The translations under genes were made by a program, and so were the position numbers. Of a stretch of DNA of 64,000 nucleotides, positions 52,401 to 64,000 are shown in pieces (within the stretch, counting starts at the first letter, position 1; each line of letters begins with the position of its first letter). Source of the DNA: Bettongia penicillata ogilbyi (taxonomy: Eukaryota > Chordata > Mammalia > Diprotodontia > Potoroidae); assembly GCA_023548195.1 (NCBI GenBank), contig JAJHZJ010000252.1:751501-815500 (forward strand). The letters run 5' to 3'. The notes beneath the pieces are model-generated. The model was given only the letters and a program-made list of their open reading frames with translations, was not told where the DNA came from and ran no database searches.

Positions 52401-52935
52401 TGGGTCATGGTGGCACAGTGGTTGTGCGTTATGCTCAGATCACGGAGGTGATCTTCCCTGTGTGCTGACTCCTTCATCACCTCTGACCACCAGAAGGCCA
52501 GGATCTCTTATGGCTGAAAAGAGCTCATGCGTTACATCACCTTCCTCGATCCTTCCCAAGGTAGCAGAGGATAAGGCATACCCAGGAAGTTCAGCTCCTA
52601 TCGGAGTCCCCAGAAGCAAAGTTTCCCCCATTACCTTAGGGGTGCTGAGGCACAGGGTGAGTGTGGTTTAGAAGGCCTTTCAGAGAAGCCCCTTTACTGC
52701 CCTGAATTCCTGAGATGATCTTGGTGGTGCTTCCTAACTGCTGACAGGCTAACTCCTCCGTCTCCAAGTAATGAAAGTGATCCAGACAAGCTGTGGAGAG
52801 ACCCATGGTTGTAAGTAAGCTGCAGCAAGTCACCAACAGTAGCTTGTAAGCAGGTAATAGCATAGAAGTATAAGTCCAAATAATGTACAAACAAGAAACG
52901 TGGTGGACTGATCATGTAGTGACAGCAAAAGATGC
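52400..52935. other. GC-richer unassigned segment
   Basis: Compared with its surroundings this stretch is richer in G+C and has overlapping short open frames on both strands (52440-52671 and 52636-52915). No motif, tail or relation to another repeat in the window was recognised. It could be an old retrocopy, an unnamed repeat or a regulatory element. Confidence 0.4.
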
Positions 52936-53329
52936 AGTATGTGGTTAAACCCAGTTTCTACACTCCCAGTGTAGAATTCAGTGTTAAAAGATAAAGAATA
53001 CAGCCTCTATGTGTTTACTTTTCTACGAAGGATTTATGGGAGGATATAAACAAGAATTACATAGAATGAGAGAAATATCAATAGATTTCAAACTCTGCCA
53101 TTTGAAAGAGGACATCAATGTGATTTTTTTTTTAATTCATTGACTTTTTATTATACTACTGGATATATGCAGTCTTATTTCATTTATTCCCCTTCCCTAA
53201 ACTCTTACATTCGAATCAAACTGGACTGTTCCCAAAGCTAGATTTTCTCTCCCCTGGCTCTCGTTTGTGGTCATGCAGGCTGTCCTCCATCTCCGGCAGG
53301 CATGCTTTCCTTTCTGCCTTGTATTTCTC

Positions 53330-53520
53330 CTAAGCTTATCTCAGGACCTGATTCCTTTGAAGCATTCCCTGATCATTTCTTCAGTTAGTGGAGAATAGTC
53401 CTTCTCATAGAAGCCCTCCTTGACGGCTGGGGCCATCATGTTGGTCTTTATGTCCCCAACAGCTTAGTATAACACCTTACATTTGGTTGACATGTAATAA
53501 ATGTTTTCTGGGTAGGAACT
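53330..53520 (+). mobile_element. L2 LINE 3' end
   Basis: Sense L2 terminus: catagaagccctccttgacg, ccccaacagcttagtataac, catgtaataaatgttttctg. Confidence 0.6.
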
Positions 53521-53799
53521 AAAAACTGGAAAAGAGTATAAGTATTGCACCTGGTATATACTTTGAATATATGTGAGTTTATATAATAGTGTGGGCAAAC
53601 TTTAAAGATTTTTTTAATTAAGTATATAATGCAAAAATGAAATAAATTGTATTGTACCTCTCCTTCATTACATGGCAAGCCCTTAGATGGGCTCTAGGTT
53701 ATTGGGGTTTTTTAGTACTTTTATTTACACTGTAGCACTATGGAACTATAGTAATTGTTAATATATCATTGAGGATACTTCTTTCCTTTAAATGATTAG

Positions 53800-54009
<210 letters not shown>

Positions 54010-54044
54010 TGAGTTTTGTTTCAGCTGCTTTACATTCTGTCTTA

Positions 54045-54290
54045 TCAATCTTCAGGGGGAACAGGGTGGGGGACACATCAAGGATTGAGGTCAAGAAAAA
54101 CTTCATAACAATTAGACCTATCCAGAGGTGGAATACGCTACTTTTGAGAGGTGATGGGTTCCTCTATCTTATAGGTTTTCAATCAGAAGCTGTGTGATCA
54201 CTTGTTGAATATGTTATAGAAGTGGATACCTTTTATGTATGGATTTTTCTAAGATTCCTTCCAACTGACTCTCAACTTCCATGAATCCAT
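54045..54290 (+). mobile_element. L3/CR1 LINE 3' end
   Basis: Sense motifs: gaggtcaagaaaaacttcat, aacaattagacctatccaga, ggtggaatacgctacttttg, ttccttccaactgactctca. About 90 bases downstream of the CASK exon at 53830. Confidence 0.7.
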
Positions 54291-54427
54291 GGTTCCTGTT
54301 GATTTTAATATATTTCTTGAATTTCCATCTCTGTTCTCATGTTGCTGTCATCTTCACTCAGCACTTTTGACCTGCATGAATTGGTCTCCTGACTTCTAGA
54401 CTTTTCCCGCTTCAGTCCATCCTTCTG

Positions 54428-54765
54428 AAAAGGGGCAGCTAGGTGGTACAGTGGATAGAATACCAGTGCAGGAGTCAGGAGGACCTGAGTTCAAATCTCA
54501 CCTTAGACACTTGACACTCACTAGCTGTGTGACCTTGGACAAGTCACTTAACCCCAGTTACCTTATCCTGAGTCATCTCTAATCATCCTGATGAATATCT
54601 GATCACTAGAGTCAGATGATTCTGAAGGAGAAGTGAGGCTGGTGACCTGCACATCCCTCCCTCACTCAAAACAAAGTCAAGTGCAATTCACGTCATCATT
54701 TCTCTGATGGCATGGTCTTCTTTGGCAACAAAGGACGAACACACACATTTCCAAGATACAGGACT
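54428..54765 (+). repeat. tRNA-headed SINE with the agaggaccatgac-type tail
   Basis: Well-preserved head and core (gggcagctaggtggtacagt, gtgaccttggacaagtcact). These join near 54565 to a tail (catcctgatgaatatctgat, tgaggctggtgacctgcaca, caaaggacgaacac) that is the complement of the tail module at 34185-34330. So this tail is shared by elements with different 5' parts. Confidence 0.85.
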
Positions 54766-54769
54766 GATC

Positions 54770-55195
54770 ATATAATTGTTTTGTTCAAAAAATTTCGGAG
54801 GCTCCATGGTGCATCTAACACAAAATGTAAGCCCCTTAAGGCAGTCTACATTCCTATCCTAGCCTACCTTTCCAAATTTATATCACATTTCTTTCTTCCA
54901 TGCCAAACTGGATGACTTACTGTTATCTGAACCAATTTCACTTTCCTGGAAGACACTGTTTGCCAACTTTCCCATAAAGCTTTCTGCAAATCCTGGTCAC
55001 TGCCTCTAAATTCTTACAGCATTTTGTTTGTATTCTCCTGTATACATGTTATCGTCTGCTTTCTGGCGTATTTATTTTTTGCATGGCTTATTTCCTTAAC
55101 TAAGTTGTAAGCTCCTTAAGACCATTATGTCCTTTGTACCATCTCGCACCAAGCTTTCACAGATAAATACTCAATAAATATTTGTTGACTATTTA
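54770..55195 (+). mobile_element. L2 LINE 3' end
   Basis: Sense L2 3'UTR ending in ctaagttgtaagctccttaa and actcaataaatatttgttga. 54295-54425 before the SINE may be its upstream part. Confidence 0.7.
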
Positions 55196-55689
55196 AATCA
55201 AATATTTATTGATGAGCAAGGTACTATAACATGATGGTTCACTAAGTTATGGAGAAAATTTTGCTATTGCAATGTCAGAAAAATTATCAGTTTGGATGGT
55301 GGTTTTAGAAATAAGTAAAATTTAATTTGGTGGGGGGTTTTCTGTTCTTTATAATGCTCTTCTTTTTAAAAGATTTTTAAAATAATCACCTTTTTTTCTG
55401 TTGAAAAACAAAGTCACTGATCCAAAATCATAGTTTCCTACTCTTCTGTATTTCCTTTTTCATTATTCATTGGTGATTGGTGAGCAGAAAAGTTGTATAC
55501 TCAATATTTGTAGAATTAACAGTAGGTGAAAAATTTACCACCTGCTTTTGAAGCCTGACTTCAAATTTCATGCAAAGAAGGAAAGTCACTGTTATGTAAT
55601 CAAGTGGATTTTCAAGTGGCATTGAGATAAGACAGAGCAGTGATACAAAGGAATTCATAATTGTCAGATTGATGGTATATTCTGAAATG

Positions 55690-56290
55690 CCACAAGAGTC
55701 CAAAGGAGATAGAAGATTACTGGAGGAATCAGGAAAAGGTTTCACTGAAAATAGACATTTTTAGTGGCATCTAGAAGGCCAGAGGAGGATCTGGATCTGT
55801 CAAGAGGAAGGTGAGGGATGATCCAAGTGAAATAAATAGAATGAACAAAAATAAAGTGGTGGAGAAACAAAAACGACCCCTCAGGGGCATTGAGCAGAGC
55901 ACTTTGACTCGAGTAGGTATGGAAGAAAGCATACTTACTTTGGAGTTAATAACGTGACTTATGGGCAGCTGGAGTTACTGAAGGTTTTCTCATAGGGAAG
56001 TGAAGCTATTGCATTAGTTGACTGAACTGAGTGCTGGAAGACAAAGTGATTTGAAGTGGGGAGAGGGACCCTTAAGAGAGCGATTGCAGTATGTCAGGCA
56101 GAAGGGATGGAGGGCCTGAGTTAGATTTGTGACAATGAGAAGTGGGAGAGATATGAAGCAGGAAGGAAATAGGACTTGGCAAAAGGTGAGATAACTAAAG
56201 GGTGGTAAGGGCAAAGTTGTTAGGAAACCGTCCAGGCCCACCAGGCAGTCAGAAATATGGGACCAGATATCTGGAGCATAATGAGAGAGG
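55690..56290 (-). mobile_element. L2 LINE 3' region, antisense
   Basis: Reversed L2 3'UTR: gtggagaaacaaaaacgacc, cttttgactcgagtag-like and agagagcgattgcagtatgt. No frame. Diverged. Confidence 0.5.
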
Positions 56291-57399
56291 TACTGGAGTC
56301 ACTTGGCTATCTGCCTTTTAAATCTTCAGCATACTTAAATTATAGCAGAACTCTAGGGAGGGTATTGTGATTCAGCTTGGGGAAAGTTAAATCTACCTGT
56401 CTTAAGATGAAGTATTTCATCTTACTTGCTAGAGGAGGGAGGCATATTATGTTAATTTTTAAGCTGCCTTACTAAAGATGTTCTTGCAGGAGTCAGACAT
56501 TCCTATTTTTCCATTCACCTGCTGTTGGGACACTGAGTTAGCTAAATTAGTGATTGTGGCCTGCACTTTGTAATTCCAGCATTACAAGGTATCTGAGAGT
56601 GAATTTGATCAACTTTTATAACGTTATTAGGGCCGACTCTTAGTGTCTGTATTCAGGAAGATGCTATCTTATGGGTGAAATTTTGGCAACATCGAATGGA
56701 AATAACCCTGGAGTTATTCTTAAGTGTGGTTTTAATGTATCCAGTTTTAATTTCTTCTTCATATCTATAAATTTTATGGGAAAATATTCCATCTCCAGCA
56801 AACTCTTTTTAGCTTATTTAAATCTGTCTTCTAAAATTATTTCAGAGGTCCTCATATTTTAATTAATAGAATAGTTATTGAGCTTAATTAATGTGAGACA
56901 ACAATCAGAAGAAAAATGTTGTCTACTGTTTTTGTTCTTGTTCAGTTGCAAGTATGTTCCTTTCTTTTGTTTAATTATGAGGCGAAGCAAATGGATTTTG
57001 TTTTAATACATAATTCAAAGCTTAATTTCGTGTTTACTCTTCAATGTGAGTTGGTGAAATGTATCACCAGTTATGTATATGTGTGGGTATATATGTATAT
57101 GTATGCATATGTTGTACTTAATGAACTATACTTATATACTTATAATTCATAAGAATAAAAAAAACCATGAGATTTCATTATATGTGTTCTATTATATAAA
57201 GTGGACTCAGTTTTCATTATTAAATCATATTCTTGTAACTGCTAAATGGTACCTTTTTTTGCATTCGGCCTAGAGCTAAAGAGGTTATTGCTTCGTATTT
57301 TTCTATCCAGAAGACAAAATCATTTACAAAATATTTACCATACATTGTCAAGATGAAAAGTGGTTTTATTTGGACATGCAATTTTTCCTTCTATACTGA
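56291..57399. other. AT-rich intron, nothing recognised
   Basis: A TA/TG microsatellite lies at about 57072-57112. No gene. Confidence 0.4.
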
Positions 57400-57965
57400 G
57401 GAAAGAATTCAATCCAGTTCACCACGCACTGTGTAAGCACATACTACATGACAGGCTGTGTGTGAGGTGTTGGGGATACACAAGACAAAAATGAAGTGGC
57501 CTCTGTTTTCATAGAGCTTATGTTCTTCTCTCTTGGGACGGGGAGGAGGGAGAAGGAAGAACAACCATAGCCAGAGAAGTGAGTACAAGGTATATATAAC
57601 GTAAATACAAAGTTGTTTCTGGCAGACAGCTCCTGGGAGAATCAGAAAAGGCCATGTGTTCCCTCTGAGCCGGACCTAACTAAGGGTCCCCAGAAGCAGA
57701 CAAAAGGACAGAATTCTGTTCACAAGGCCACTTTGTATAAGTGTACGGAGACAGGTAATGGAGTGTCATTGTCGGCAGTAGCAAATAACCCACTTTGGCT
57801 TGGAACGTACAGTGTGCAAGTAATTCAGAATCAATCTGTAAAGATAATCAAAGATGAAGGAATTTAAACATAAGACTTTGCATATAATTCTAGAGGCATT
57901 GGAGAGTTACTGAAGTTGAGTTTATTTAACTTTAATCAGTGGAGTTTTTAATAGGAATTTTATTA
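57400..57965 (-). mobile_element. L2 LINE 3' region, antisense
   Basis: Reversed L2: gtaagcacatactacatgac, ggagacaggtaatggagtgt, ataattctagaggcattgga, gagttactgaag. Confidence 0.65.
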
Positions 57966-58149
57966 TAGAATGTTTCCTTTGCCATCAGAACTCCTTCCTA
58001 AATTAAGGAGGTAAATTCGATCATGAGGAAATATTATAAGGGGAAGAAGGAGAAATGGGAGGGTGGAAAGCATGATGAAAACCATTTGGTTGAGTGGGGC
58101 AGAAGCAAACCAGAAGCAATTTTGTCATCACAATATACTAAAGTCCACC

Positions 58150-58760
58150 TGAATACACCAAGAAAATAGCTAAGGAATTTGGAAAACAAATCACGAGCCT
58201 GTCACAGAATCATACTGGGGGAGGGACAGGGTAGTTATTGGGAAAGAGATGAATCAAAGGAGGGATGGGGCTTGCCACGCAAGTGGACAAGTGACCAAAG
58301 AGAAAAGGCAGAACTCCTCAATTCTAATATTGTTTGTTTTCTCTGCCAAAGAAAATGTCCTTCAATGTTAGGGGACAGAACAGAAATGGCTAGTAGGGAG
58401 GGTGATGCACATTATAAGTAAGGAGATGGTAAGAAAACACCTGAACACCCTTCACAGCCCTCTTGACCTAGATGAATGATATCCTCAGGCAGTTAAAGAA
58501 TTGACAGCCTTTTTTCTAAGCCACTGTGAGCAGGATCACCGGACTAGGAGAGGCCAGATGTCCCAGGAGAATAAAATGTACAAGCTGTGGACCAGTAAGC
58601 TAGACTTCCATTCCCAGGAAAATTCTAGAACTGTTTATTAAAGTCATCTTCATCATCTATAAAGGAAGCAGTAGTGGCAAAGAACGAGCATGGCTTCATT
58701 AGAACTCAGTCAACTTAATTCTAGGATTTTATAATTAGATTAAATTATACATTTATAGCC
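58150..58760 (+). mobile_element. L3/CR1 LINE internal fragment
   Basis: Sense motifs such as ttctctgccaaagaaaatgt, tgacctagatgaatgat and agcatggcttcattagaact fit the CR1/L3 region upstream of its 3' end. No frame kept. Confidence 0.5.
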
Positions 58761-59176
58761 AGCAGACTTCTGATGATAACATACATAGCTTATAGTATGC
58801 CCGAGATTACACTGTAAATATCATATGGGTTGAATTAATCTGCTAGTTTTGACAGAAACTAACCCAAATCCAATTTTAAATGGCCACAATGATTGTGAAT
58901 AATGTTATTTAAGACATGTAATTACCAAACTAAAAATGCATGATTCCAAAAATCATTCAGTCTTTTTATATTCTGGTTTCATTATTGAAAATACAAAATA
59001 CCATTTTAATTTCAATCCTGAACTTTCTTCCTTTTTATAGACTAAGCTAGTTTGTGTCCTTTTGATAAAATACATATTAATTTTCATCTATTGTATTGAC
59101 TTTGTAGTTTGGTTTTGATTACACTTCTTAACTTTTTCATGTGATTAAATATTGGTAAATGTATAATCTCTTGTAG

Positions 59177-59889
<713 letters not shown>

Positions 59890-60120
59890 ATCATTCAGTC
59901 GGTAAACATTTATGAAGTATCTGCTATGTGCCAGGTACTGTGCTAAGTACAAAAGGGAAAAATGGTCGCTGCCCTCAAGGAGCTTACAGTCTGTCATGAG
60001 AGGGGGTGGAGGGCTGGTGGGAAAGTCAGAGAAGTCCCGGAATAGTGCAGCCGGGGAAGCAGTAAGACCTTCTGAGCAGAGCTCCCTCCTCAGGTGAAGG
60101 TTTGGAGTTCATGGTGCTAC
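59890..60120 (-). repeat. L2 end, antisense
   Basis: The segment taaacatttatgaagtatct, then gctatgtgccaggtactgtg and ctcaaggagcttacagtctg, is the reversed L2 terminus. Confidence 0.65.
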
Positions 60121-60539
60121 TGTTCAGCCGACCCTCAGATTAATGTCTGCCTTGACATTAATTCTTCTCGTAGTCATTTTGCCTTGGGGGCGGCACTTTT
60201 GGTGAATGCGAATATTTACATGGTGTATGCACATCAGAAAGGGTGCTGTGCTCTGTGAGCAAAGCAGAATTGAAACAGCACAAAGGAAATGTAGGATGCG
60301 CAAATTTGGAGTATTCACCCTAAATGTTCATGGGACTATCTGTGCCCAGTCCGTGCTACAGCATTCTGAGCTCGTATTGGTCTGATCAGCCACCGTCGAA
60401 CACACTGAAACTTGACTTTATCATGGTGACATCATTTTGTTTCTCTTTGAGAACAGGCAACAACCATTTCCATGTACTAGAGGCTGTTCAGACCTTCTCA
60501 GCTCAGGATTCATACAGTACCTCCCTTTCAGCTAAGTAA

Positions 60540-62235
60540 CCCACCTCATACTTGATGAAAAGACTCAAGGCCATTCACTTCAAACTCTCTCTTTTTCCCT
60601 TCCCTCCAACTCAGATTTCATCTTCTGTGCTTTCTCCCTTATCTTAGCATCTGATAAGACAGTTTTCTTCACCAAGTCCAGCCCCTTTAATGCTTGATCC
60701 CATCCCACCTCATGTTTCCCAGCAGATTTCCCCCACAATTATAACCACTGTCTTTAGGGGAGAGAAGGTCTGTGGAATGGCCCACTTATATGAAGCAAGA
60801 ACTGGCTGTACTGTCTTCTTCACTGCCTTGTCTCCCCTGTCATTAAGAACCCCTCCCTTGGTCTTATCATCCCTACTAGCTACCATCCTAGATTTCCACC
60901 CCTCTTCATGGCTCACCTTCTTGATATTGAGTGCTTCTCCTTTCTTCTCAATGGTCTGTAATCTGGCTTCTGTCCCCCACACTCAGTCAGAACTGCTCTT
61001 TCCTAAGACCTCTTAATTGCCAATCTAACAGTCTTTCCTTAACCTTTGTCCTTCTTGACTTCTCCCCAGCATTTGATACTATCATCTGCTCTCCTCCTGA
61101 TGTTCCCTCCTCCTGTTTTGTGGTGGCACTGGTCTTACTTGGTATTCTTCTTTCCTGACTGAACGCTCTTCCTTATTCTCTTTTGTTAAATCGTTGCCTG
61201 TGTCGAGCCTCCTACTTGTAGGCGTGTATTCCCAAGGCTGTCTCCAGGGACTTGTTTTCTTTCTATTCTCTCTCGCTTGGTGACCTCGTTAGTTCTGTAG
61301 ATCAAATGATCATGTCTATGCAGGTATCTCCTGGAGTTCTGTAAATGGCTTTACTCTCTTTCTCTATCTAGTCCTTCATCAGAAGCTTTGTATTAGCCAT
61401 TATAGAAGAGGATGGCTTACTTAGAGAGGCATCTCAAATGGAGCGCATTATCCTAATCAGAAAACCCACCCCCTCTTCTAACTTGCCTGTTCTTGTTGAA
61501 AATAGCACCATTCTTCTGGTAACCTGGTTTGTTAGAACATTCATGTGATGTTCAGCTCCTCACTCTTACTCTCCCTACATATCTAATTAGTTGTCAGATC
61601 TGCATATGCTTCATTTCCTCCATGCACAGAGCCAATATGGCAGTTCATGTTTTTATCAGCACTTTCCTAGAGTGCTGTAACAGTGTCCCGTTTGCTCTTC
61701 CTATCTCAGATGTTTCTCTTTTTTTGATCTATCCTTCCACAAGCTCTGAAGTGGTTTTTCTGAAGTGGAGATGTGCCCCATCATGTGATCCCCTGCACAG
61801 GGATTCCTGTTATCTCCAAAATCCTGTTTGACATTTCAGGCCTCTTCACAACTTAACCCCCTTCTACCCTTTCAGTCAACTTCCCTCCCTTCATACTCTC
61901 TGTTCATTAAGTGTTTCCCTCCCTCTCCTGCCTCTGAGTTTTTTGCTGGCTTCCTCCCCAGCCTAGCGCCAGGCAGGATGACTGCCCTCCTCACTCAGCT
62001 TCTGGCATCCTTGGTTTACTGCCTGAGGCCTTCTCTGGCTCCCCCGTTGCTAAGGGGTCCTCACCCTCCCAAGTCTGCCTTATGTGTCATTTGTGGCTTA
62101 TATATATACCTGTATGTGCACATGTTTTATCAACCTTAAAGGTGCACAGTTCATGAGAGCCCTTTTGATTGTACTTTGCATTCCCAGTACCTGTCACAGT
62201 GCCCAACGCATACTGAGCCCCGAATCAATACTTTG
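60540..62235 (+). mobile_element. Long L2 LINE copy reaching the reverse transcriptase
   Basis: About 1.7 kb in the sense direction. A frame at 61051-61083 still reads LLDFSPAFDTI, corresponding to the conserved L2 reverse-transcriptase motif LLDLSAAFDTV. Downstream the L2 3'UTR follows (ctcagatgtttctc, ctccaaaatcctgtttgaca) to ttgcattcccagtacctgtc, then acagtgcccaacgcatactg. Frames are broken. Confidence 0.7.
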
Positions 62236-62439
62236 TGTTTGTCATCTTCTCCATGATGGCCCAGAAACCTCATGACCCTTGAAGTTCACTCCACACTTGG
62301 ACTTACACCCTGGTAGAACTCTGACTCCTGAGCACCCTTTTTTAAAGAAGGATGCCCAGGTTGGCCATGACATCATTTCTCTGTAGGCTCAATTCCTGAC
62401 TTTCTGAACTTTCTCTACAGTGACCTCATGTTGGGGAAG

Positions 62440-63535
62440 GGAGGAAGTCTTCATGTCTTCTCTCCTTTTTAGCTTCATTGTTGTTTTCCTTCATTATAAT
62501 GTAAGCTCCTCTTGGGCTGGAACTTTTTAAAAAATTTATTTATTTGTTTTCAATAATCCATTTCAACAATCATTTCTGTCTTAAATTTTCTCCCCCTCTC
62601 TTCCCAAGACAACATGCAATCTTATATGGACTCTACACATATATTCTTATTAAACACATTTTCACTTTAGTGTGTTGCATAGAAGAATTAAAATGAATGA
62701 GAGGAACCATGAGAAAAACCAAACCAAAACATAACACAAGAGAAAGTAGTCTACTTCATTTTGTGTTCTGATTCCATAGTTCTTTCTCTGGATATGAATG
62801 GCATTTTGTCTCAAGAGTCCTTTGAGAATGTTTTAAGTCCTTACATTGCTGTGAAGGGCTAAGTCTATCAGAGACAGTGCTCATACACTGTGGCAGTTAC
62901 TGTGTACTATCATTTCATTCAGCATAAGTTCATATAAGTCTTTCCAGAGTTTTCTAAAGTCCAGTCGTTTGTCATTTCTTACAGCACAATAGTATTCCAT
63001 TACACTCATATACCACAACTTGTTCAGCCATTCCCCATTTGATGGGCATCCCCTCACTTTCCAGTTTTTGGACACCACAAAGAGAGTTGCTATAAATATT
63101 TTTATACATGTGGGACCCTTTTGCCATTTTTACAATCTCTTTGAGATACAGTCCTAGAAGCAGTATTGCTGGGTCAAAGGGTATATACATTTTTATAGCC
63201 CTTTGGGCATAGTTCCAAATTGCTCTCCAGAGTGGTTGGATCAGCTCACAGCTCCACCAACAATGAATGAGTGTTCCAACTCCCCCACATCTTCTCCAGC
63301 ATTGATCATCTTCCTGTTCTGTCATGTTGGCCAATCTGATGGGTGTGATGTGGTACCTCAGAGTTGTTCTGGTTTTCATCTCTCCAATCAATATTGATTT
63401 AGAGCATTTTTCATGACTAGATAACTTTAAGTTCTTCCTCTGAAAATGGTTGGGCAAGAACTCTTTCCACTTGTATTTTTATTCCTCAAACTTGGGACAG
63501 TGCCTGGCATATAGAAAATGCTTAATAAATGCCTG
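62440..63535 (+). mobile_element. L2 3' terminus split by an L1
   Basis: Left part 62440-62524 (tcattataatgtaagctcct, cttgggctggaac) continues at about 63475-63535 (ttgggacagtgcctggcata, aaatgcttaataaatgcctg). The L1 between them is therefore younger. Confidence 0.75.
62525..63474 (-). mobile_element. 5'-truncated L1 3' end, antisense
   Basis: The minus strand carries the ORF2 C-terminal domain (63457 to 62972, with RRCGGVGTLIHCWWSCELIQ and FDPAILLLGL). After a frameshift it continues as KNWKVRGCPSNGEWLNKLWY. A 3'UTR and A-rich tail end near 62525. Remnants of gaactttt/gaactcttt at the borders may be the target duplication. More intact than most L1 here but inactive. Confidence 0.9.
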
Positions 63536-64000
63536 TTGGCTTGACTTGTCTAACTTTGATGAGAAGGATGGAGGGCATAGTAGTAGGACAAATTGCATAA
63601 GGCCTAGTCGTCCTTCATTTTATTGAAGGAATATAGTTAGCTCTTTGTCACCAAAGTGACATGGGCAGTTGTGTCCATCGTTGTAACCAGGGGCCTAAAG
63701 AAACTCACACCTATGATCTGTGGAATCTGGACAGGCAGGGGTAGGACAGGGTATTGAGTGAGAGCTTTCATCAAACCTGGGTAGCTCTACCCTCTGAGAT
63801 CTTGGAAGGAAGAGGATATGGTGGCATTGGGGATGGGGGTGTAAAGAGGAAGTACTTCACATGAAGTGAGAAGGAATCTTCATCTTCAAACATTATCGTG
63901 CATCGCTTTCCAAATTATCTCTGCTTCTGGTTGTTACTGAATAGTGTGCAACTTTATTTAGTAAATGTAATATAGTGGTTCTACTTATTTTAACTGCTTT
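63536..64000. other. Intron to window end, nothing recognised
   Basis: No gene. The next CASK exon does not appear before the end of the window. Confidence 0.4.

Overview
The window looks like about 64 kb of marsupial nuclear DNA. It is AT-rich, gene-sparse and packed with old retroelements. Three observations point to a marsupial: L1 copies with marsupial-type 5' ends, 3' untranslated regions and ORF2 C-termini; many tRNA-headed SINEs that end in an RTE-like tail (the gactgaa/caacaac motif); and abundant L2, MIR and L3/CR1 remnants. I cannot name the species. There is no sign of bacterial, viral or plasmid organisation.

Two genes are supported. CASK (calcium/calmodulin-dependent serine protein kinase of the MAGUK family) runs on the + strand through the window. 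Four consecutive coding exons are visible at 35304-35406, 43833-44008, 53830-53952 and 59177-59260. They cover human-equivalent residues 144-305, the C-terminal part of the CaMK-like domain. All four have GT/AG borders and compatible phases (1, 0, 0). GPR34, a lysophosphatidylserine-receptor-type class A GPCR, lies on the opposite strand at 23466-24587, inside the large CASK intron upstream of codon 144. Its coding region is complete and uninterrupted. This nested antisense layout matches the human CASK/GPR34 arrangement. The companion GPR82, which in human lies further along in the same intron, is not seen between the window start and GPR34.

The rest is intron. From 1 to 7.2 kb there are L1 fragments and a 3.8-kb internally deleted L1 inserted into an older MIR. 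From 7 to 23 kb there are SINEs, L2 pieces, a half-L1-like element (13.8-15.7 kb), a G-rich tract, a perfect-looking CTCF motif (11.3 kb) and a 4.5-kb-spaced inverted repeat. From 25 to 35 kb there are mostly L2 copies and SINEs. Around 34.8-36.1 kb a 168-bp direct repeat flanks a CASK exon. From 36 to 59 kb lie L3/CR1, L2, SINEs and a young L1 3' end. From 59 to 64 kb there is a long L2 with an L1 nested in a neighbouring L2.

I found no undescribed gene system. The most checkable observations are the repeat pairs around the CASK exon and in the intron, the CTCF-like site, and the two non-autonomous L1 architectures.
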